A stretch of 64,000 bases of DNA, from contig CALOCQ010000002.1 of the NCBI GenBank assembly GCA_942491885.1, positions 1-64,000 of the forward strand, written 5' to 3'. The position numbers and the translations under genes were made by a program. Numbering within the stretch: the first letter of the stretch is position 1; each line of letters begins with the position of its first letter. Below the pieces are notes generated by a model, which worked only from the letters and a program-made list of their open reading frames with translations, did no database searches and was not told the origin of the DNA. The stretch is from CALBPI01 sp942491885 (GTDB lineage: Bacteria; Pseudomonadota; Gammaproteobacteria; Steroidobacterales; Woeseiaceae). Positions 21,552-31,137 of the stretch are shown here, in pieces.

Positions 21552-22686
21552 CCCGCAGCACGTTGCCGCCCATCGCGAGGCGAACCTCCGGCTCCGAGAA
21601 GCCTGCATCGATAAGCGCCTGTGTCATCAGGACGAGCTGAGCAGTATCGAACGACACCTCCACGGCGCCGTCGAAATCCGAGCCCAGACCAACATATTCG
21701 ATGCCGACCAGATCACGCACATAGCGCATGGCCGCCGCGACCTGCGCGGGGTCGGTGCTGCAAACCGCACCGGGCCAGTAGCCAATACCAATGACGCCAC
21801 CGGTCGCCGCGATACCTTCGATTTGCGCGTCCGTCAGATTGCGGTTCTTGTTACACAGTGCTTTCACGCCACCGTGGCTGACAACCACCGGTCGGGTTGC
21901 CATTGAGATGACGTCATCGATTCCAGCAGGACTGAGATGCGCGACGTCGATAATCATACCGAGCGCCTCCATCTGCAACACAATGTCGCGCCCGAAATCC
22001 GTCAGGCCGCCCTTGTCGAGGCCGTGCATCGAGCCGGCCAGTTCGTTATCGAAGAAATGCGTCAGCCCGGCCATACGAAAGCCGGCATCGAATACCACCT
22101 GCAGATTCGCGGCCTCACCTTCAAGATTGTGCAACCCCTCGATCGACAGCATGCCACCCGTGACCTTTTTGCCTGCCGCCCGGTCGGCGAGCAACGCGTC
22201 GAGGTCTTGCTGCGACTTTACGATACGTAACCGGTCACTGGCGGCTGCGGCCGTATGGAGCTTTTCCGAATGCCACAGCGAGCGCTGCAACAGAGAACCC
22301 CAGGTCCTTACCGGCTGACGCTGCACGATGGTCAACGCGGTCAGCGTATCGGTATCACTCGAATTGCTGTCGTAATTCTGGCCCTTGGGCGACTTGGTGA
22401 CTGACGACAGAACCTGCAACGCAACATTACCGGCCTCGAGCCTGGGCAAGTCGATGTGGCCGCGGTCGCTGGCATCGAGGATAGAGCGTTGCCACAGCAA
22501 TGTATCGCCATGCATATCCGCAACGAGCAAACTCTCATGCAACTGCGTGGCGGCTACGCCCGGCGGGCTATGCTCGACGATAACCATCCGGTTCAGGCCC
22601 TTCTCGACAACACCCGGCACCAGCCAGAAAAATACGATGGTGCCAAGCACCAACAACAAACCGATCGTAAGCAATAATCTTTTCAT
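21523..22686 (-). CDS. Membrane dipeptidase (peptidase M19, renal dipeptidase family)
   Basis: This 387-residue zinc dipeptidase has an N-terminal hydrophobic anchor (LLLTIGLLLVLGTIVFFWLV), so the catalytic domain is probably periplasmic. The metal and active-site motifs are in order: DMHGDTL (about 56), SIEGLHNLEG (about 180), GLTHFFDNELAGS (about 207), MIIDVAHLSPAGI, PVVVSHGG and GLGSDFDG near the C-terminus. Family members hydrolyse dipeptides, including ones with D-amino acids. The exact substrate is unknown. The gene is convergent with the upstream TPR gene and overlaps it by 29 bases. Confidence 0.92.
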   Translation of the reverse strand: MKRLLLTIGLLLVLGTIVFFWLVPGVVEKGLNRMVIVEHSPPGVAATQLHESLLVADMHGDTLLWQRSILDASDRGHIDLPRLEAGNVALQVLSSVTKSPKGQNYDSNSSDTDTLTALTIVQRQPVRTWGSLLQRSLWHSEKLHTAAAASDRLRIVKSQQDLDALLADRAAGKKVTGGMLSIEGLHNLEGEAANLQVVFDAGFRMAGLTHFFDNELAGSMHGLDKGGLTDFGRDIVLQMEALGMIIDVAHLSPAGIDDVISMATRPVVVSHGGVKALCNKNRNLTDAQIEGIAATGGVIGIGYWPGAVCSTDPAQVAAAMRYVRDLVGIEYVGLGSDFDGAVEVSFDTAQLVLMTQALIDAGFSEPEVRLAMGGNVLRVIGQVLPRN

Positions 22687-22874
22687 GCCCTAAGTGTACG
22701 ACTGAAGCACCCTCGCGGACGAATTTCGGGTCATGCGGCGTAGCTGATAGACTCAGGACGTCGGGAAATACGAAGCCCTCTATCAAGCCAACGGCCTTTG
22801 CCGCTGGCAGATACGTCGCTTAATGCTATCCGGCTGTTGGTGCCGGAACCGAATAATTACAAAAGAGGCATGCT

Positions 22875-23360
22875 GTGATTAGAGTGATAAAAACCCTGTT
22901 GGTCGCCGCGCTTGCCCTGTGGGGGTTTATAGCTGCGCACCACAATATTGGTTACTGGCAAGGCACGCTGGACGCCGTCGGCGCCGCGACGTCGATGACC
23001 ACCTTTGAAAACGGCGCGACAAGCTGGCAGGCGACCAGCAACGCTCTGCTGATCTGGGCCGGCGCGCTGTTTATCGTGATCTCGAAACTCGCCGGCGCCA
23101 CCGTGTGCGCAATTGCAACAGCGAAGATGTGGCGACACCGCGGCACTGACGACCGCAGTTTTTCCGACGCGAAAGAACTGGCACTCGTCGGCTGCGGCAT
23201 TTATCTGTTCATGCTGTTTACCGGTTTCGTCGTCGTCGCCGAAACCTGGTTCGAGCTGTGGCGTTCCGACGTGATGCGCGGACCCGTTCTCGACTCCGCG
23301 TTCCGCTACGCCGGCTCTATCGGATTGATCGCCCTTTTCGTCGGCGCGACAGATGACTAG
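22875..23360 (+). CDS. DUF2165 family small integral membrane protein
   Basis: This 161-residue inner-membrane protein has four predicted transmembrane segments: residues 5-25, 55-80, about 110-132 and 145-160. The pattern HHNIGYWQGTLDAVGAATSMTTF after the first helix and FTGFVVVAETWFELWRS in the third is typical of DUF2165, of unknown function. It stands alone on the plus strand after a 188-base gap without visible features and is followed 56 bases later by the glucosaminidase gene, with which it may be co-transcribed. Confidence 0.8.
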   Translation: MIRVIKTLLVAALALWGFIAAHHNIGYWQGTLDAVGAATSMTTFENGATSWQATSNALLIWAGALFIVISKLAGATVCAIATAKMWRHRGTDDRSFSDAKELALVGCGIYLFMLFTGFVVVAETWFELWRSDVMRGPVLDSAFRYAGSIGLIALFVGATDD

Positions 23361-23416
23361 TCTGGCAGGTCTGCTGGCACGATACCCGGCATCAACCAAG
23401 CGAGTGCGAAAATCTC

Positions 23417-24190
23417 GTGACTGAACGAGTCTTTGGAAATAACCGTCTACCGTCTCTGCCCACCATCGCCGCAGCGATTGGGCTCGCCATACTCGCAGTG
23501 GTGCTGCTCGTCATGGCCAGCCGCGAGCGCATGCCCGACTTCTCCGCCTACAAGGCAGGAGGGCCGCGTAAGACCGCCTTCTTCGAATACATCTACCCGC
23601 GGGTCGTGGCCGCCAACGATGAAGTGCAACAACAACGCGAACGTCTGATCTCGATCGCCGAAGATTCGACACCCGGCTGGTTAGACCGGCGCTGGCTCAC
23701 AAAGACTGCGCAAGCCTATGGCCTGGAGATCGACAAAGAGGATAGCCAGCAAGTCATTGGCCCACTACTCAAGCGCATCGATACGATCCCGCCCTCGCTT
23801 GCCATCGCGCAAGCCGCCAAGGAGTCAGGCTGGGGCACGTCGCGGTTCGCACGCGAGGCTAACAATCTGTTTGGTGAATGGTGTTTCGAGCCGGGCTGCG
23901 GTCTCGTACCGGCGAAGCGCAGGCCTGGCAAAGTGCACGAGGTACGTGCTTTCGATTCGCCGACGGCATCGATCTCAAGCTATCTGAGAAACCTCAACAC
24001 ACACGACGCCTATCGAAAGCTACGCGCCATGCGTAGCAAACTGCGCGCCGAGGGAAAGACGATATCCGGGAATGCGCTCGCCGCGGGGCTCATCGGCTAC
24101 TCACAGCGCGGCCAGGCCTACGTCGACGAGATCCGCCAGATCATCAGAACCAACAGGCTGGACGATTACCCGCCAAATAAAGCCGAATGA
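23417..24190 (+). CDS. Bax-like glucosaminidase (GH73-type peptidoglycan hydrolase)
   Basis: This 257-residue protein, started by GTG at 23417, has an N-terminal membrane anchor (residues 15-34) followed by a glucosaminidase domain. IPPSLAIAQAAKESGWGTSRFAREANNLFGEW carries the probable catalytic Glu in AKESGWG, and SSYLRNLNTHDAYRKLRAMR and GLIGYSQRGQAYVDEI complete the domain. It matches the Bax/FlgJ-C group that cuts N-acetylglucosaminyl bonds in peptidoglycan. With the M19 dipeptidase two genes upstream it forms a loose envelope-remodelling neighbourhood. A strong bidirectional terminator follows. Confidence 0.87.
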   Translation: MTERVFGNNRLPSLPTIAAAIGLAILAVVLLVMASRERMPDFSAYKAGGPRKTAFFEYIYPRVVAANDEVQQQRERLISIAEDSTPGWLDRRWLTKTAQAYGLEIDKEDSQQVIGPLLKRIDTIPPSLAIAQAAKESGWGTSRFAREANNLFGEWCFEPGCGLVPAKRRPGKVHEVRAFDSPTASISSYLRNLNTHDAYRKLRAMRSKLRAEGKTISGNALAAGLIGYSQRGQAYVDEIRQIIRTNRLDDYPPNKAE

Positions 24191-24251
24191 GCGGCGATGC
24201 TAACGCGGTAATGACCCGGACGCTTTGCGCCTGCACGGATTCGCCAAACGC

Positions 24252-24282
24252 AAAGGGCCCGGGCGTTTTGCCCGGGCCCTTT
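24252..24282. terminator. Bidirectional rho-independent terminator
   Basis: A perfect 13-bp inverted repeat (AAAGGGCCCGGGC and its complement) with loop GTTTT lies between the convergent glucosaminidase and porin genes. The A and T ends of the stem give short U-tracts in both directions. Confidence 0.85.
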
Positions 24283-24304
24283 GTCGATTCGATCAATCCT
24301 TGGA

Positions 24305-25030
24305 CTAATTCGACCAGAGGTCGAAGTCCATCGCATAGCTGACAACGAACTTCAGCTCGTCATTGTCCAGATTGTCGGGCCCGGGATTATCCAGATCTGT
24401 TCCCGAAATCATGAACGTGAAACCGTCTTTCGACAACGACACGTTGTAGTCAAGGTAGCTGTCCGGGACACCGTTGAAGGCTTCATTGAAGTCGCCGTCG
24501 TGGTAGCCGACATGGAAGCCCAGCTCCAGACCTTCAGACACTTCGGTCGCATAGTTGGCAGACAAATAGTACGCCTGCCCAAAGCCGAAGTCCTGAGTCG
24601 GAGCTTCGTCCGCTTCGGTGTTAGCGAGGATGTTTAGCCCGAGGCTGAACGCACCCATGCTGAGCGACCCGTAGATTTCGCCGAAATCGAACTCCGCTTC
24701 TTTATCGTAGTTGTAGTAGAGGTAGCCAACGTCATAGCTGATGTCGCCTGCCTCGCCTGAGAAGCCAAAGTACACGTCGTGCTCATAGGAGAAGACATCG
24801 CCGGGCGCGTAGCTAACGTTTGCCGCCCAGGTGCCTACGTAGAAGCCGTTGTCAGCTGCGTAGTCGAGGCCGCCTGAAACGACAGCCGCGTTTTCGGTCT
24901 GGGTAAGGCCACGCCAGATATAGTTGTTGCCAAATGCGGCGTTACCGGTGAGCTCATCGGCCTGGGCCGGCGACGCCAGTAGCAAGCCTCCCGCGACCGA
25001 CAGAGTGATGAGAGCTGGGATTTTGGTCAT
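24305..25030 (-). CDS. TorF family putative porin
   Basis: This 241-residue outer-membrane beta-barrel protein starts ATG 25030 with AGGA upstream; a 24-residue signal peptide ends at PAQA. The mature part begins LTGNAAFGNNYIWRGLTQTENAAVVSGGLDYA, the family hallmark. It consists of alternating aromatic strands ending with an aromatic residue near the C-terminus (SYAMDFDLWSN). The group (TIGR02001, Gcw_chp) is common in marine Gammaproteobacteria; its transport role is not established. It is flanked by the bidirectional terminator and is monocistronic. Confidence 0.87.
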   Translation of the reverse strand: MTKIPALITLSVAGGLLLASPAQADELTGNAAFGNNYIWRGLTQTENAAVVSGGLDYAADNGFYVGTWAANVSYAPGDVFSYEHDVYFGFSGEAGDISYDVGYLYYNYDKEAEFDFGEIYGSLSMGAFSLGLNILANTEADEAPTQDFGFGQAYYLSANYATEVSEGLELGFHVGYHDGDFNEAFNGVPDSYLDYNVSLSKDGFTFMISGTDLDNPGPDNLDNDELKFVVSYAMDFDLWSN

Positions 25031-25223
25031 TACTGATTCCTGAGTTGTGCTGAATGAAAACGTCGGTCGACGTAAACCGACCACGTCCCACTCTTGCAGG
25101 TCGCGTGCCAACTCGGGAACTCGTTGATAAAGAGTGACTTAACGCGTATCCGGACATGGTCGCGCTCCGCCTCAGCGCATCCCTGATGGCCGGGCGCGCC
25201 ATTTTAGTGCAAGGGCCGCTTGC

Positions 25224-27230
25224 TCAGTTTCCGCTATGGCCAAGGGCAGACCCGACAGTGGCGGCTGAACTACTGGTCATCTTCGGCGCATCAACATCAG
25301 GCATCCGGTAGACCTGCGCGTCATACAGATAGCTGGCCAGCGTCAGATAGGCGAGCGACAATTCAGCCAATTGAGGGTCCGTCTCGGCCGGCACTAAACC
25401 AGCTTCACTACGCTTGAATTGCCGGACCTTTTTGCCCGGCAGTCGCATCAACACATCGTCACCGCGCAGCAACGCATTGTTCATGCCATATTGCATTAAC
25501 GCGCGGCCTGGCCCACGCAAGTCGGGCAAGAACAGGTCCTGACCAATCATCGGTGAGTCGGCCGTAATGCCGAGCAGCGGCAGGATGGTCGGCATCAGGT
25601 CGATCTGACTACTCAATCGGTCATATCGCGTCGGTGCCAGGCCCTTGCCGATGATCAGCCCGGGTATGTGGAAATAGTCAATCGGCACGAATTCATCGCC
25701 GTAGACCCGCGAATCATGATCGGCGACAACCAGAAAAATGGTGTTCTCGAAATACGCCGATGCCTGCGCCAGCGCGAAGAACTCGCCAATTGCGTAGTCG
25801 GCATACCGCACCGAGTTCTCGCGTGACGCCAACGGGCCGGGGCCCGGCTCAATTCTTCCCTCCGGAAACTCCCACGGCGAGTGATTCGACGTGCTCAGCA
25901 TCAAGCCGAAGAATGGGCCTTTCTCATTCGCCTTCTCGAACTCTTTGTGCGCGCGGCGCGCCCAGTCCTCATCCGACACGCCCCAGGAGCCGACGAACTC
26001 GGCATCGGGATACTCCGCTGCGCCGGCAATGACCGAGTCAAAGCCGTTGCCGAGCATGAACCCGCCCATGTCATCGAAGTTCGGTTCGCCGCCATACAGG
26101 AAATAGTTCTGGTAGCCATGCTGCTTCAGCAACTGGGCCATGGTGAAAAAGTTGCGGCGCGATTTACTGCGTTTAACGATGCTCTGCGACGCCGAAGGCG
26201 GATAGCCGGACAGGACGGCTTCTATGCCGCGCGTCGTGCGAGTGCCGGTCGCGTAAAGATTCGTAAACAATACACCTGATTCGCTCAGACGATCGAAGTT
26301 TGGCGTCAGGTCGGCACCACCGAGCGCGCCGACGAAACGAGCGCCCAGGCTTTCTTGCAGAATAATGACAAGGTTGCGTGGCTGCGTGGCGGCGGTCGTT
26401 GGCGTGACCCGGTGCACCGTTGGCAGCTGAGCATTGTCGCGAGACACATCCGATGGGGTGCGTTCATTGAATACCAGTTCGATCGCATCGCTGTGGTCCA
26501 TTTCGCCATACAGCTCGCTGTCATTGCTGTCTCGACGTCGCGCATAGAGCGCGTAGCCGGCGGTGTAAAAACTATTCAACGCGACTTCGTTCGCGAGGCG
26601 GTTGTCGCTGAACATTGCGGTGCTGATATTTGCCGGTCGATGCCCGAGACTTGACCTGATCGACATGGCCAGCAGCAAGAGCCCGACGAAGGACACAACG
26701 ACAGTCGTCGCAAGCGATGTCCACCGCCCCGGCATCAGGTGAATGTCGCGACGCAGGAGATAGCGCCTGCCAACGTAAATAGCGATTGCCGCGGTCGCCA
26801 GCGCCCCGACAATTTCCGCCACATAGCCGCCCATCAGCATTTGCGACACTTCGTCAGGGTATTTGAGATAGTCCCAGAATAAGGCGTCGGGTCGGTGGTC
26901 ATATTCAGCGAGAAAGCCGATGCCGATCGCCTCCATCACCATGATTACCGCATAAGCCGCACGATAGTAAATACGCAGGAAAATCGTCAATGCTGGCGCG
27001 ACACTGGCCGGTGCGACTGTCGTCAGCAGCAGCGGCAACACGAGCAGGTAGGCGACAACGATCAGGTCGAAACGCACACCGTACAACAGCATATTGGGGA
27101 CGAGGCCCGCATCAATGCGACTAAAGTTTAAACTTAGAATACCGAGACGAAAGGCGCTCAGGCTCACGAGGGCTACGATCGCAAACACCGCCATATGGCC
27201 GAAGCGCGACCGGATCTGTTGGGTCATCAA
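25224..27230 (-). CDS. LtaS-like sulfatase-fold membrane phosphotransferase
   Basis: This 668-residue protein has five N-terminal transmembrane helices (residues 10-190) and a large periplasmic sulfatase-fold domain. The domain begins at NLVIILQESLGARFVGALGG, where Glu293 would bind the metal. The nucleophile region is TGTRTTRGIEAVLSGYPP (one of Thr330-333), with later metal ligands in VVADHDSRVYG. Gram-negative members transfer phosphoglycerol or phosphoethanolamine to glycans or lipids rather than making lipoteichoic acid. The acceptor is unknown. It is transcribed divergently from the two-component system that begins 95 bases away, which could regulate it. Confidence 0.85.
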   Translation of the reverse strand: MMTQQIRSRFGHMAVFAIVALVSLSAFRLGILSLNFSRIDAGLVPNMLLYGVRFDLIVVAYLLVLPLLLTTVAPASVAPALTIFLRIYYRAAYAVIMVMEAIGIGFLAEYDHRPDALFWDYLKYPDEVSQMLMGGYVAEIVGALATAAIAIYVGRRYLLRRDIHLMPGRWTSLATTVVVSFVGLLLLAMSIRSSLGHRPANISTAMFSDNRLANEVALNSFYTAGYALYARRRDSNDSELYGEMDHSDAIELVFNERTPSDVSRDNAQLPTVHRVTPTTAATQPRNLVIILQESLGARFVGALGGADLTPNFDRLSESGVLFTNLYATGTRTTRGIEAVLSGYPPSASQSIVKRSKSRRNFFTMAQLLKQHGYQNYFLYGGEPNFDDMGGFMLGNGFDSVIAGAAEYPDAEFVGSWGVSDEDWARRAHKEFEKANEKGPFFGLMLSTSNHSPWEFPEGRIEPGPGPLASRENSVRYADYAIGEFFALAQASAYFENTIFLVVADHDSRVYGDEFVPIDYFHIPGLIIGKGLAPTRYDRLSSQIDLMPTILPLLGITADSPMIGQDLFLPDLRGPGRALMQYGMNNALLRGDDVLMRLPGKKVRQFKRSEAGLVPAETDPQLAELSLAYLTLASYLYDAQVYRMPDVDAPKMTSSSAATVGSALGHSGN

Positions 27231-27325
27231 CGCTGATACTTCCGGATTGGTTAGGTTCGAGGCTGGTACTTTGCCGTGCGGAAGGTCAAAATCAGGTCAA
27301 ATCGTGTGCCAAAACAGGGACTTTG

Positions 27326-28021
27326 ATGCCTGAGCCATTGCGGATATTGTTGATCGAAGATGAGCGCGACCTGGTCGAGAGCATCGCCGAATTTCTGCAG
27401 GCGAGCGGGCACATCGTCGATGTCAGTCCCGACGGTCGCAACGGTCTTCAGCTGGCGCTGGACAACAGCTATGACGCATTAGTGCTTGACCTCGGGTTGC
27501 CGAGGCTCGACGGGCTGGCTGTTTGTGATGCGCTGCGAGAAAGTCCGCGTGCTGCGTTGCCGATTCTGATGCTGACATCGCGCGACACGCTGGACGACAA
27601 ATTGGCCGGCTTCGATCACGGTGCCGACGATTATCTCGTCAAGCCGTTCGCGCTACCCGAGCTCGAGAGACGCATCAGAGCGCTGGCACGCCGATCGACA
27701 CTGAATCGGGGCCAAGTGCTTGCGGTTGGCGATCTGCGTCTTGACCTGAATCGTGATCGACTGACTCGCGATGGCCGGACGATCGATATCAATCCCGCCT
27801 GCAGTCGCTTGTTGACCCGTCTGATGCAACATTCACCCGACACGGTGACACGCGCCGAGCTTGAGTTTTCGCTTTGGGGTGACGCACCACCGAAGGGTGA
27901 GGGATTAAAGAGTCACATCCATCTGTTGCGACAGGCCTTATTGCAGCCCGACAGCGCACAGCCGTTTGAATCGAGTCTGATCGAGACGGTTCGGGGCAAG
28001 GGGTATCGCATTGTTCCGTAG
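27326..28021 (+). CDS. OmpR/PhoB-type response regulator
   Basis: This 231-residue regulator has a receiver domain at 5-115 (acidic pocket EDE at 11-13, phosphoacceptor Asp55 in LVLDLGLP, Lys in DDYLVKPF) and a winged-helix DNA-binding domain at about 130-231 (NPACSRLLTRLMQ, GLKSHIHLLRQAL, SLIETVRGKGYRI). I take ATG 27326; a TTG three bases earlier is also possible. The 3' end overlaps the kinase start by 11 bases, a sign of translational coupling. The target is not known; the divergent LtaS-like gene and the downstream sulfatase are candidates. Confidence 0.92.
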   Translation: MPEPLRILLIEDERDLVESIAEFLQASGHIVDVSPDGRNGLQLALDNSYDALVLDLGLPRLDGLAVCDALRESPRAALPILMLTSRDTLDDKLAGFDHGADDYLVKPFALPELERRIRALARRSTLNRGQVLAVGDLRLDLNRDRLTRDGRTIDINPACSRLLTRLMQHSPDTVTRAELEFSLWGDAPPKGEGLKSHIHLLRQALLQPDSAQPFESSLIETVRGKGYRIVP

Positions 28022-29222
28022 AGCCGGCCTTAGAACGCGCATCGCCATCGGCCTTGTAGGCTTCAGCCTGGCCACCTCGATTGCGTTCGGTGTCAGCGCC
28101 TATTGGGCGACGGATGTCATGGAAGTGCTTGTGCTCGAGCAGAATATCGGCGAACAGGCACGGCGCATTGCAAAAACCATCGCGAGCGGCGAAGCGCCAC
28201 AACTACCCGAATCCGACTGGTACTACGCGCGCATGCAAAGCGGCGGCGATGTGGCGTCCGAATTCACACAGCTGCAAAGTGGCTCCCACCATGAGGTGAT
28301 GGTGGACGACCGTGAGTTTCACTTGTGGATCGAACCGGTAAGCAATGATCGCCTGTTTCTTTTTTATGATCTCGCAGTAATTGAGGCCTACGAATCGAGG
28401 CTGAGCGTTTTCCTCATCTCGACCGGCGTCATCCTCGGTGTATTCGCATTCCTGCTCGGCTTATTTCTGACACCCTGGGTTGCCAGACCGCTCACAGCCC
28501 TCGCGCAACGGGTCGCCAAGTTGCCGCGCGACGCGCGGCGCCTCGACGGACCAGAACATGAAGACGCCGATCTTGCCGTCCTGGCCGATGCTATCGATGC
28601 ATATCTGAGCGAAAACAGCGATCTGGTGCAACGCGAACGATCGTTTACCGGCATGGCAAGTCACGAATTGCGTACACCGATAGCGACCATCTCGGCGGCA
28701 CTGGATGTCATCGCGTTGGAGCCGCAACAGAACAATATCGCCGCGCCAATGCGACGTATCCGGCGCGCTACCGATCGAATGGAAAACCTGATCGAGGTCC
28801 TGCTGGATCTCGCACGTGATCAGGACGTTGGCGAATCGACTTTAGCGGACTGGCGACCGGCCGACATGATTCGCGAAATCCTGGCGGACGAGACAAACCA
28901 AACCGAACGCAAGCAACACAAGGTCGAACTCGACCTCGACGACAGTCTGGTTCTCGAAGTCCAACCCGCGATGTTCCGTATGATCGCCGGCAACCTCATC
29001 GCCAACGCGCTGACACACGGCACCGGCGATACCGTCCGTATTCAATTATCCAGCACCGTATTCAGTGTAGAAAACGACGGTGAAATCGGGCCCCAGCCGA
29101 GCCGCGGTCGCCTGGGACTGAGCATCGTCGATGTGATCTGCGCGCGATTGGGCTGGCGCTTTCAGTATACGAGCGGAGATGGCGTGACCGCCGCTGACGT
29201 TTTGATAACCCATTCGCCTTGA
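28011..29222 (+). CDS. Membrane sensor histidine kinase
   Basis: This 403-residue partner of the preceding regulator starts at a TTG (28011) inside its 3' end. Two transmembrane helices (about 10-32 and 132-154) flank a periplasmic sensor domain of about 100 residues. A HAMP-like linker, the dimerisation helix with phosphoacceptor His218 (GMASHELRTPIA) and an ATPase domain with N-box NLIANALTHG and a short G-box GRLGLSIVDVICARLGW follow. The C-terminal domain is compact, and the D-box between N and G boxes is not obvious (FSVENDG is the nearest). The signal it senses is unknown. Confidence 0.9.
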   Translation: MFRRAGLRTRIAIGLVGFSLATSIAFGVSAYWATDVMEVLVLEQNIGEQARRIAKTIASGEAPQLPESDWYYARMQSGGDVASEFTQLQSGSHHEVMVDDREFHLWIEPVSNDRLFLFYDLAVIEAYESRLSVFLISTGVILGVFAFLLGLFLTPWVARPLTALAQRVAKLPRDARRLDGPEHEDADLAVLADAIDAYLSENSDLVQRERSFTGMASHELRTPIATISAALDVIALEPQQNNIAAPMRRIRRATDRMENLIEVLLDLARDQDVGESTLADWRPADMIREILADETNQTERKQHKVELDLDDSLVLEVQPAMFRMIAGNLIANALTHGTGDTVRIQLSSTVFSVENDGEIGPQPSRGRLGLSIVDVICARLGWRFQYTSGDGVTAADVLITHSP

Positions 29223-29328
29223 TCAAACTTCTAGCAGCCGCGTCACGAATCGGCCCTGCAAGTGGCCGACTGTCACGATAGTTTTATCGTATACACTGCA
29301 AAACACCCACCCAGCTCAGAGGTTGATC

Positions 29329-30777
29329 ATGTCTTCGAGTCAGCGCCGTAAGAGCCAACTCCGTAGTAATTCCAACACAGACCTCGGTCGCCAAAGTTTC
29401 AGCACGCGGCGCTGCGCGCTTGCCATGTTGTCGCTGATTTCATTGTGCTTCAGCGCACACGCCGTAGCGGCACAAACCAACATCCTGCTGATCTACGTTG
29501 ATGACCTCGGCTACGGCGACCTGGGCAGCTACGGTCACCCGGTTATCCAGACACCCAATATTGATGCGCTGGCCGAACAGGGCATGAAGCTCACCAACTA
29601 CTATGCGCCATCGGCGTTGTGCTCACCGTCACGTGCCGGCGTGCTGACGGGGCGCGCGCCATATCGGACCGGCATCAAGAGCTGGATACCGGAAGACTCG
29701 GGTATCTATCTCAAGAATGAAGAGGTAACGCTCGCCGAGGTGTTGAAATCGAAAGGCTACGCGACGGCGCTGATCGGCAAATGGCACCTGAACTCGGACC
29801 TTGCGAGCACCGATGAACCGCAGCCCACCGACCAGGGCTTCGACTATTTCTACGGTCACAACGCATTCCAGGTTCCGACCAACCGAAACCCGACCAACAT
29901 TTATCGTGACCGCGAATTGTTGCCGGCACAAAAAGGCTACACCGCAGACCTGTATGCCGACGAAGCCATCAACTGGCTCGAGCAGCGGGATCAGGCGCAA
30001 CCGTTTTTCCTGTTCCTGAGTATGGCCGAGCCGCATACGCCGATTGAAAACCCGGCCGCGTTCAACGCGATGTATGAGCAATTCACCGAAGGACCCATCG
30101 TGCCGATCCCGTCCGGCCACTCAGCACCGCCAAAAGACAAGTTAGTGCCGCGCGGCCCGGGCGAATATTACGCCAACATCAGTTACATGGATGCCCAGCT
30201 CGGCCGTGTTCTCGACTGGCTCGACCGCAAGGACCTGACAGACGACACGATCGTTGTGTTCACCAGTGACAATGGACCGGTGACCTCGGACTGGATCAAC
30301 TGGTACGAGTTGAATGCCTATGGCAGCACCGGCGGCTACCGCGGTCGCAAACACTACCTGTACGAAGGTGGCATCAAAGTTCCGGCCATCGTGCGCTACC
30401 CGGACAACGTTGCCGCGGGTTCCAGTTCGGACGCGCTGATCATCGGTACCGACTGGTTCGTAACGCTGGCTTTGATGGCCGGTGGCGAGCTGCCAACCGA
30501 CCGGCCGATTGACGGCATTGATGTCAGCACTGCATTAGCAGGCGGCGACCTGCCGGTACGCACGATTATTTGGGCGCTGGACTCGGTGTCGGAGCTTGAG
30601 TTCGCCGTTCGGCGTGGGCGATGGAAGCTGTTCATCGATCGCGATGGAAAGCCACGGGCGCTATATGACCTGGACTCAGACCCGTGGGAGTTCTTTGACG
30701 TGCTTGGCGATCAACCGGACGTTGTGGCCGGTCTGATGGCGGGCTTTAATGCTGAGCCGTATCTTGCCCGGGATTGA
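29329..30777 (+). CDS. Secreted type I sulfatase (arylsulfatase family)
   Basis: This 482-residue sulfate-ester hydrolase starts ATG 29329 with AGAGG upstream. A long N-region and a signal peptide ending near AVAAQ (residues 45-49) indicate export. Catalytic features: metal Asp58/Asp59 in VDDLGYGD, the formylglycine motif CSPSR (Cys98), IGKWHL (Lys and His), and a later metal pair in FTSDNGP. The Cys needs oxidation by a formylglycine-generating enzyme, none of which is in the window. Substrates of marine relatives are sulfated polysaccharides or aryl sulfates. It follows the two-component system by about 105 bases. Confidence 0.9.
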   Translation: MSSSQRRKSQLRSNSNTDLGRQSFSTRRCALAMLSLISLCFSAHAVAAQTNILLIYVDDLGYGDLGSYGHPVIQTPNIDALAEQGMKLTNYYAPSALCSPSRAGVLTGRAPYRTGIKSWIPEDSGIYLKNEEVTLAEVLKSKGYATALIGKWHLNSDLASTDEPQPTDQGFDYFYGHNAFQVPTNRNPTNIYRDRELLPAQKGYTADLYADEAINWLEQRDQAQPFFLFLSMAEPHTPIENPAAFNAMYEQFTEGPIVPIPSGHSAPPKDKLVPRGPGEYYANISYMDAQLGRVLDWLDRKDLTDDTIVVFTSDNGPVTSDWINWYELNAYGSTGGYRGRKHYLYEGGIKVPAIVRYPDNVAAGSSSDALIIGTDWFVTLALMAGGELPTDRPIDGIDVSTALAGGDLPVRTIIWALDSVSELEFAVRRGRWKLFIDRDGKPRALYDLDSDPWEFFDVLGDQPDVVAGLMAGFNAEPYLARD

Positions 30778-30786
30778 TATACCAAT

Positions 30787-30818
30787 ATTGGCTACCGCCT
30801 TGTAGCGACGGTGCCAAT
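30787..30818. terminator. Hairpin between convergent genes (possible terminator)
   Basis: ATTGGC(T)ACCG at 30787-30797 pairs with CGGTGCCAAT at 30809-30818, with one bulged base, between the sulfatase stop and the DUF1330 stop. No long T-run is seen on either side. Confidence 0.4.
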
Positions 30819-30845
30819 AAAGAAGCGCTATTTCGTTCGACCAGA

Positions 30846-31127
30846 CTAGCCATCAACGAAAAGCAAACTACCTTCTGTGTTATCGGCGCGATAGTGAACG
30901 ATCGCCTGGTAGGCTTCCGAGCGATACCATTCATGCGCGGCCTCTTTGCTGGGGAAGCGCACGATAATGCTGACCGGGTGCGGGCTGCCTTCCACAACCT
31001 CACTCTCGAAATCGGCTACGAGAAGCTCACCGTCGAATGGTAGCAAAGTCGGCGCGACCGCCGGCGGGTACTTTTCGTAACCATCGGGGTTGGTGATCCG
31101 GTAATTGGCAATTAAATAAGCGGTCAT
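30846..31127 (-). CDS. DUF1330 family protein
   Basis: This 93-residue dimeric alpha+beta barrel type protein reads MTAYLIANYRITNPDGYEKYPPAV, LVADFESEVVEGSPHPVSIIVRFPSKEAAHEWYRSEAYQAI. This matches DUF1330, small soluble proteins of unclear enzymatic role with a ferredoxin-like fold. The start ATG 31127 follows ten bases after the FKBP gene stop, so the two are probably co-transcribed from the FKBP promoter. A longer in-frame extension upstream overlaps the FKBP gene and is not credible. Confidence 0.85.
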   Translation of the reverse strand: MTAYLIANYRITNPDGYEKYPPAVAPTLLPFDGELLVADFESEVVEGSPHPVSIIVRFPSKEAAHEWYRSEAYQAIVHYRADNTEGSLLFVDG

Positions 31128-31137
31128 GATTGAGGGC

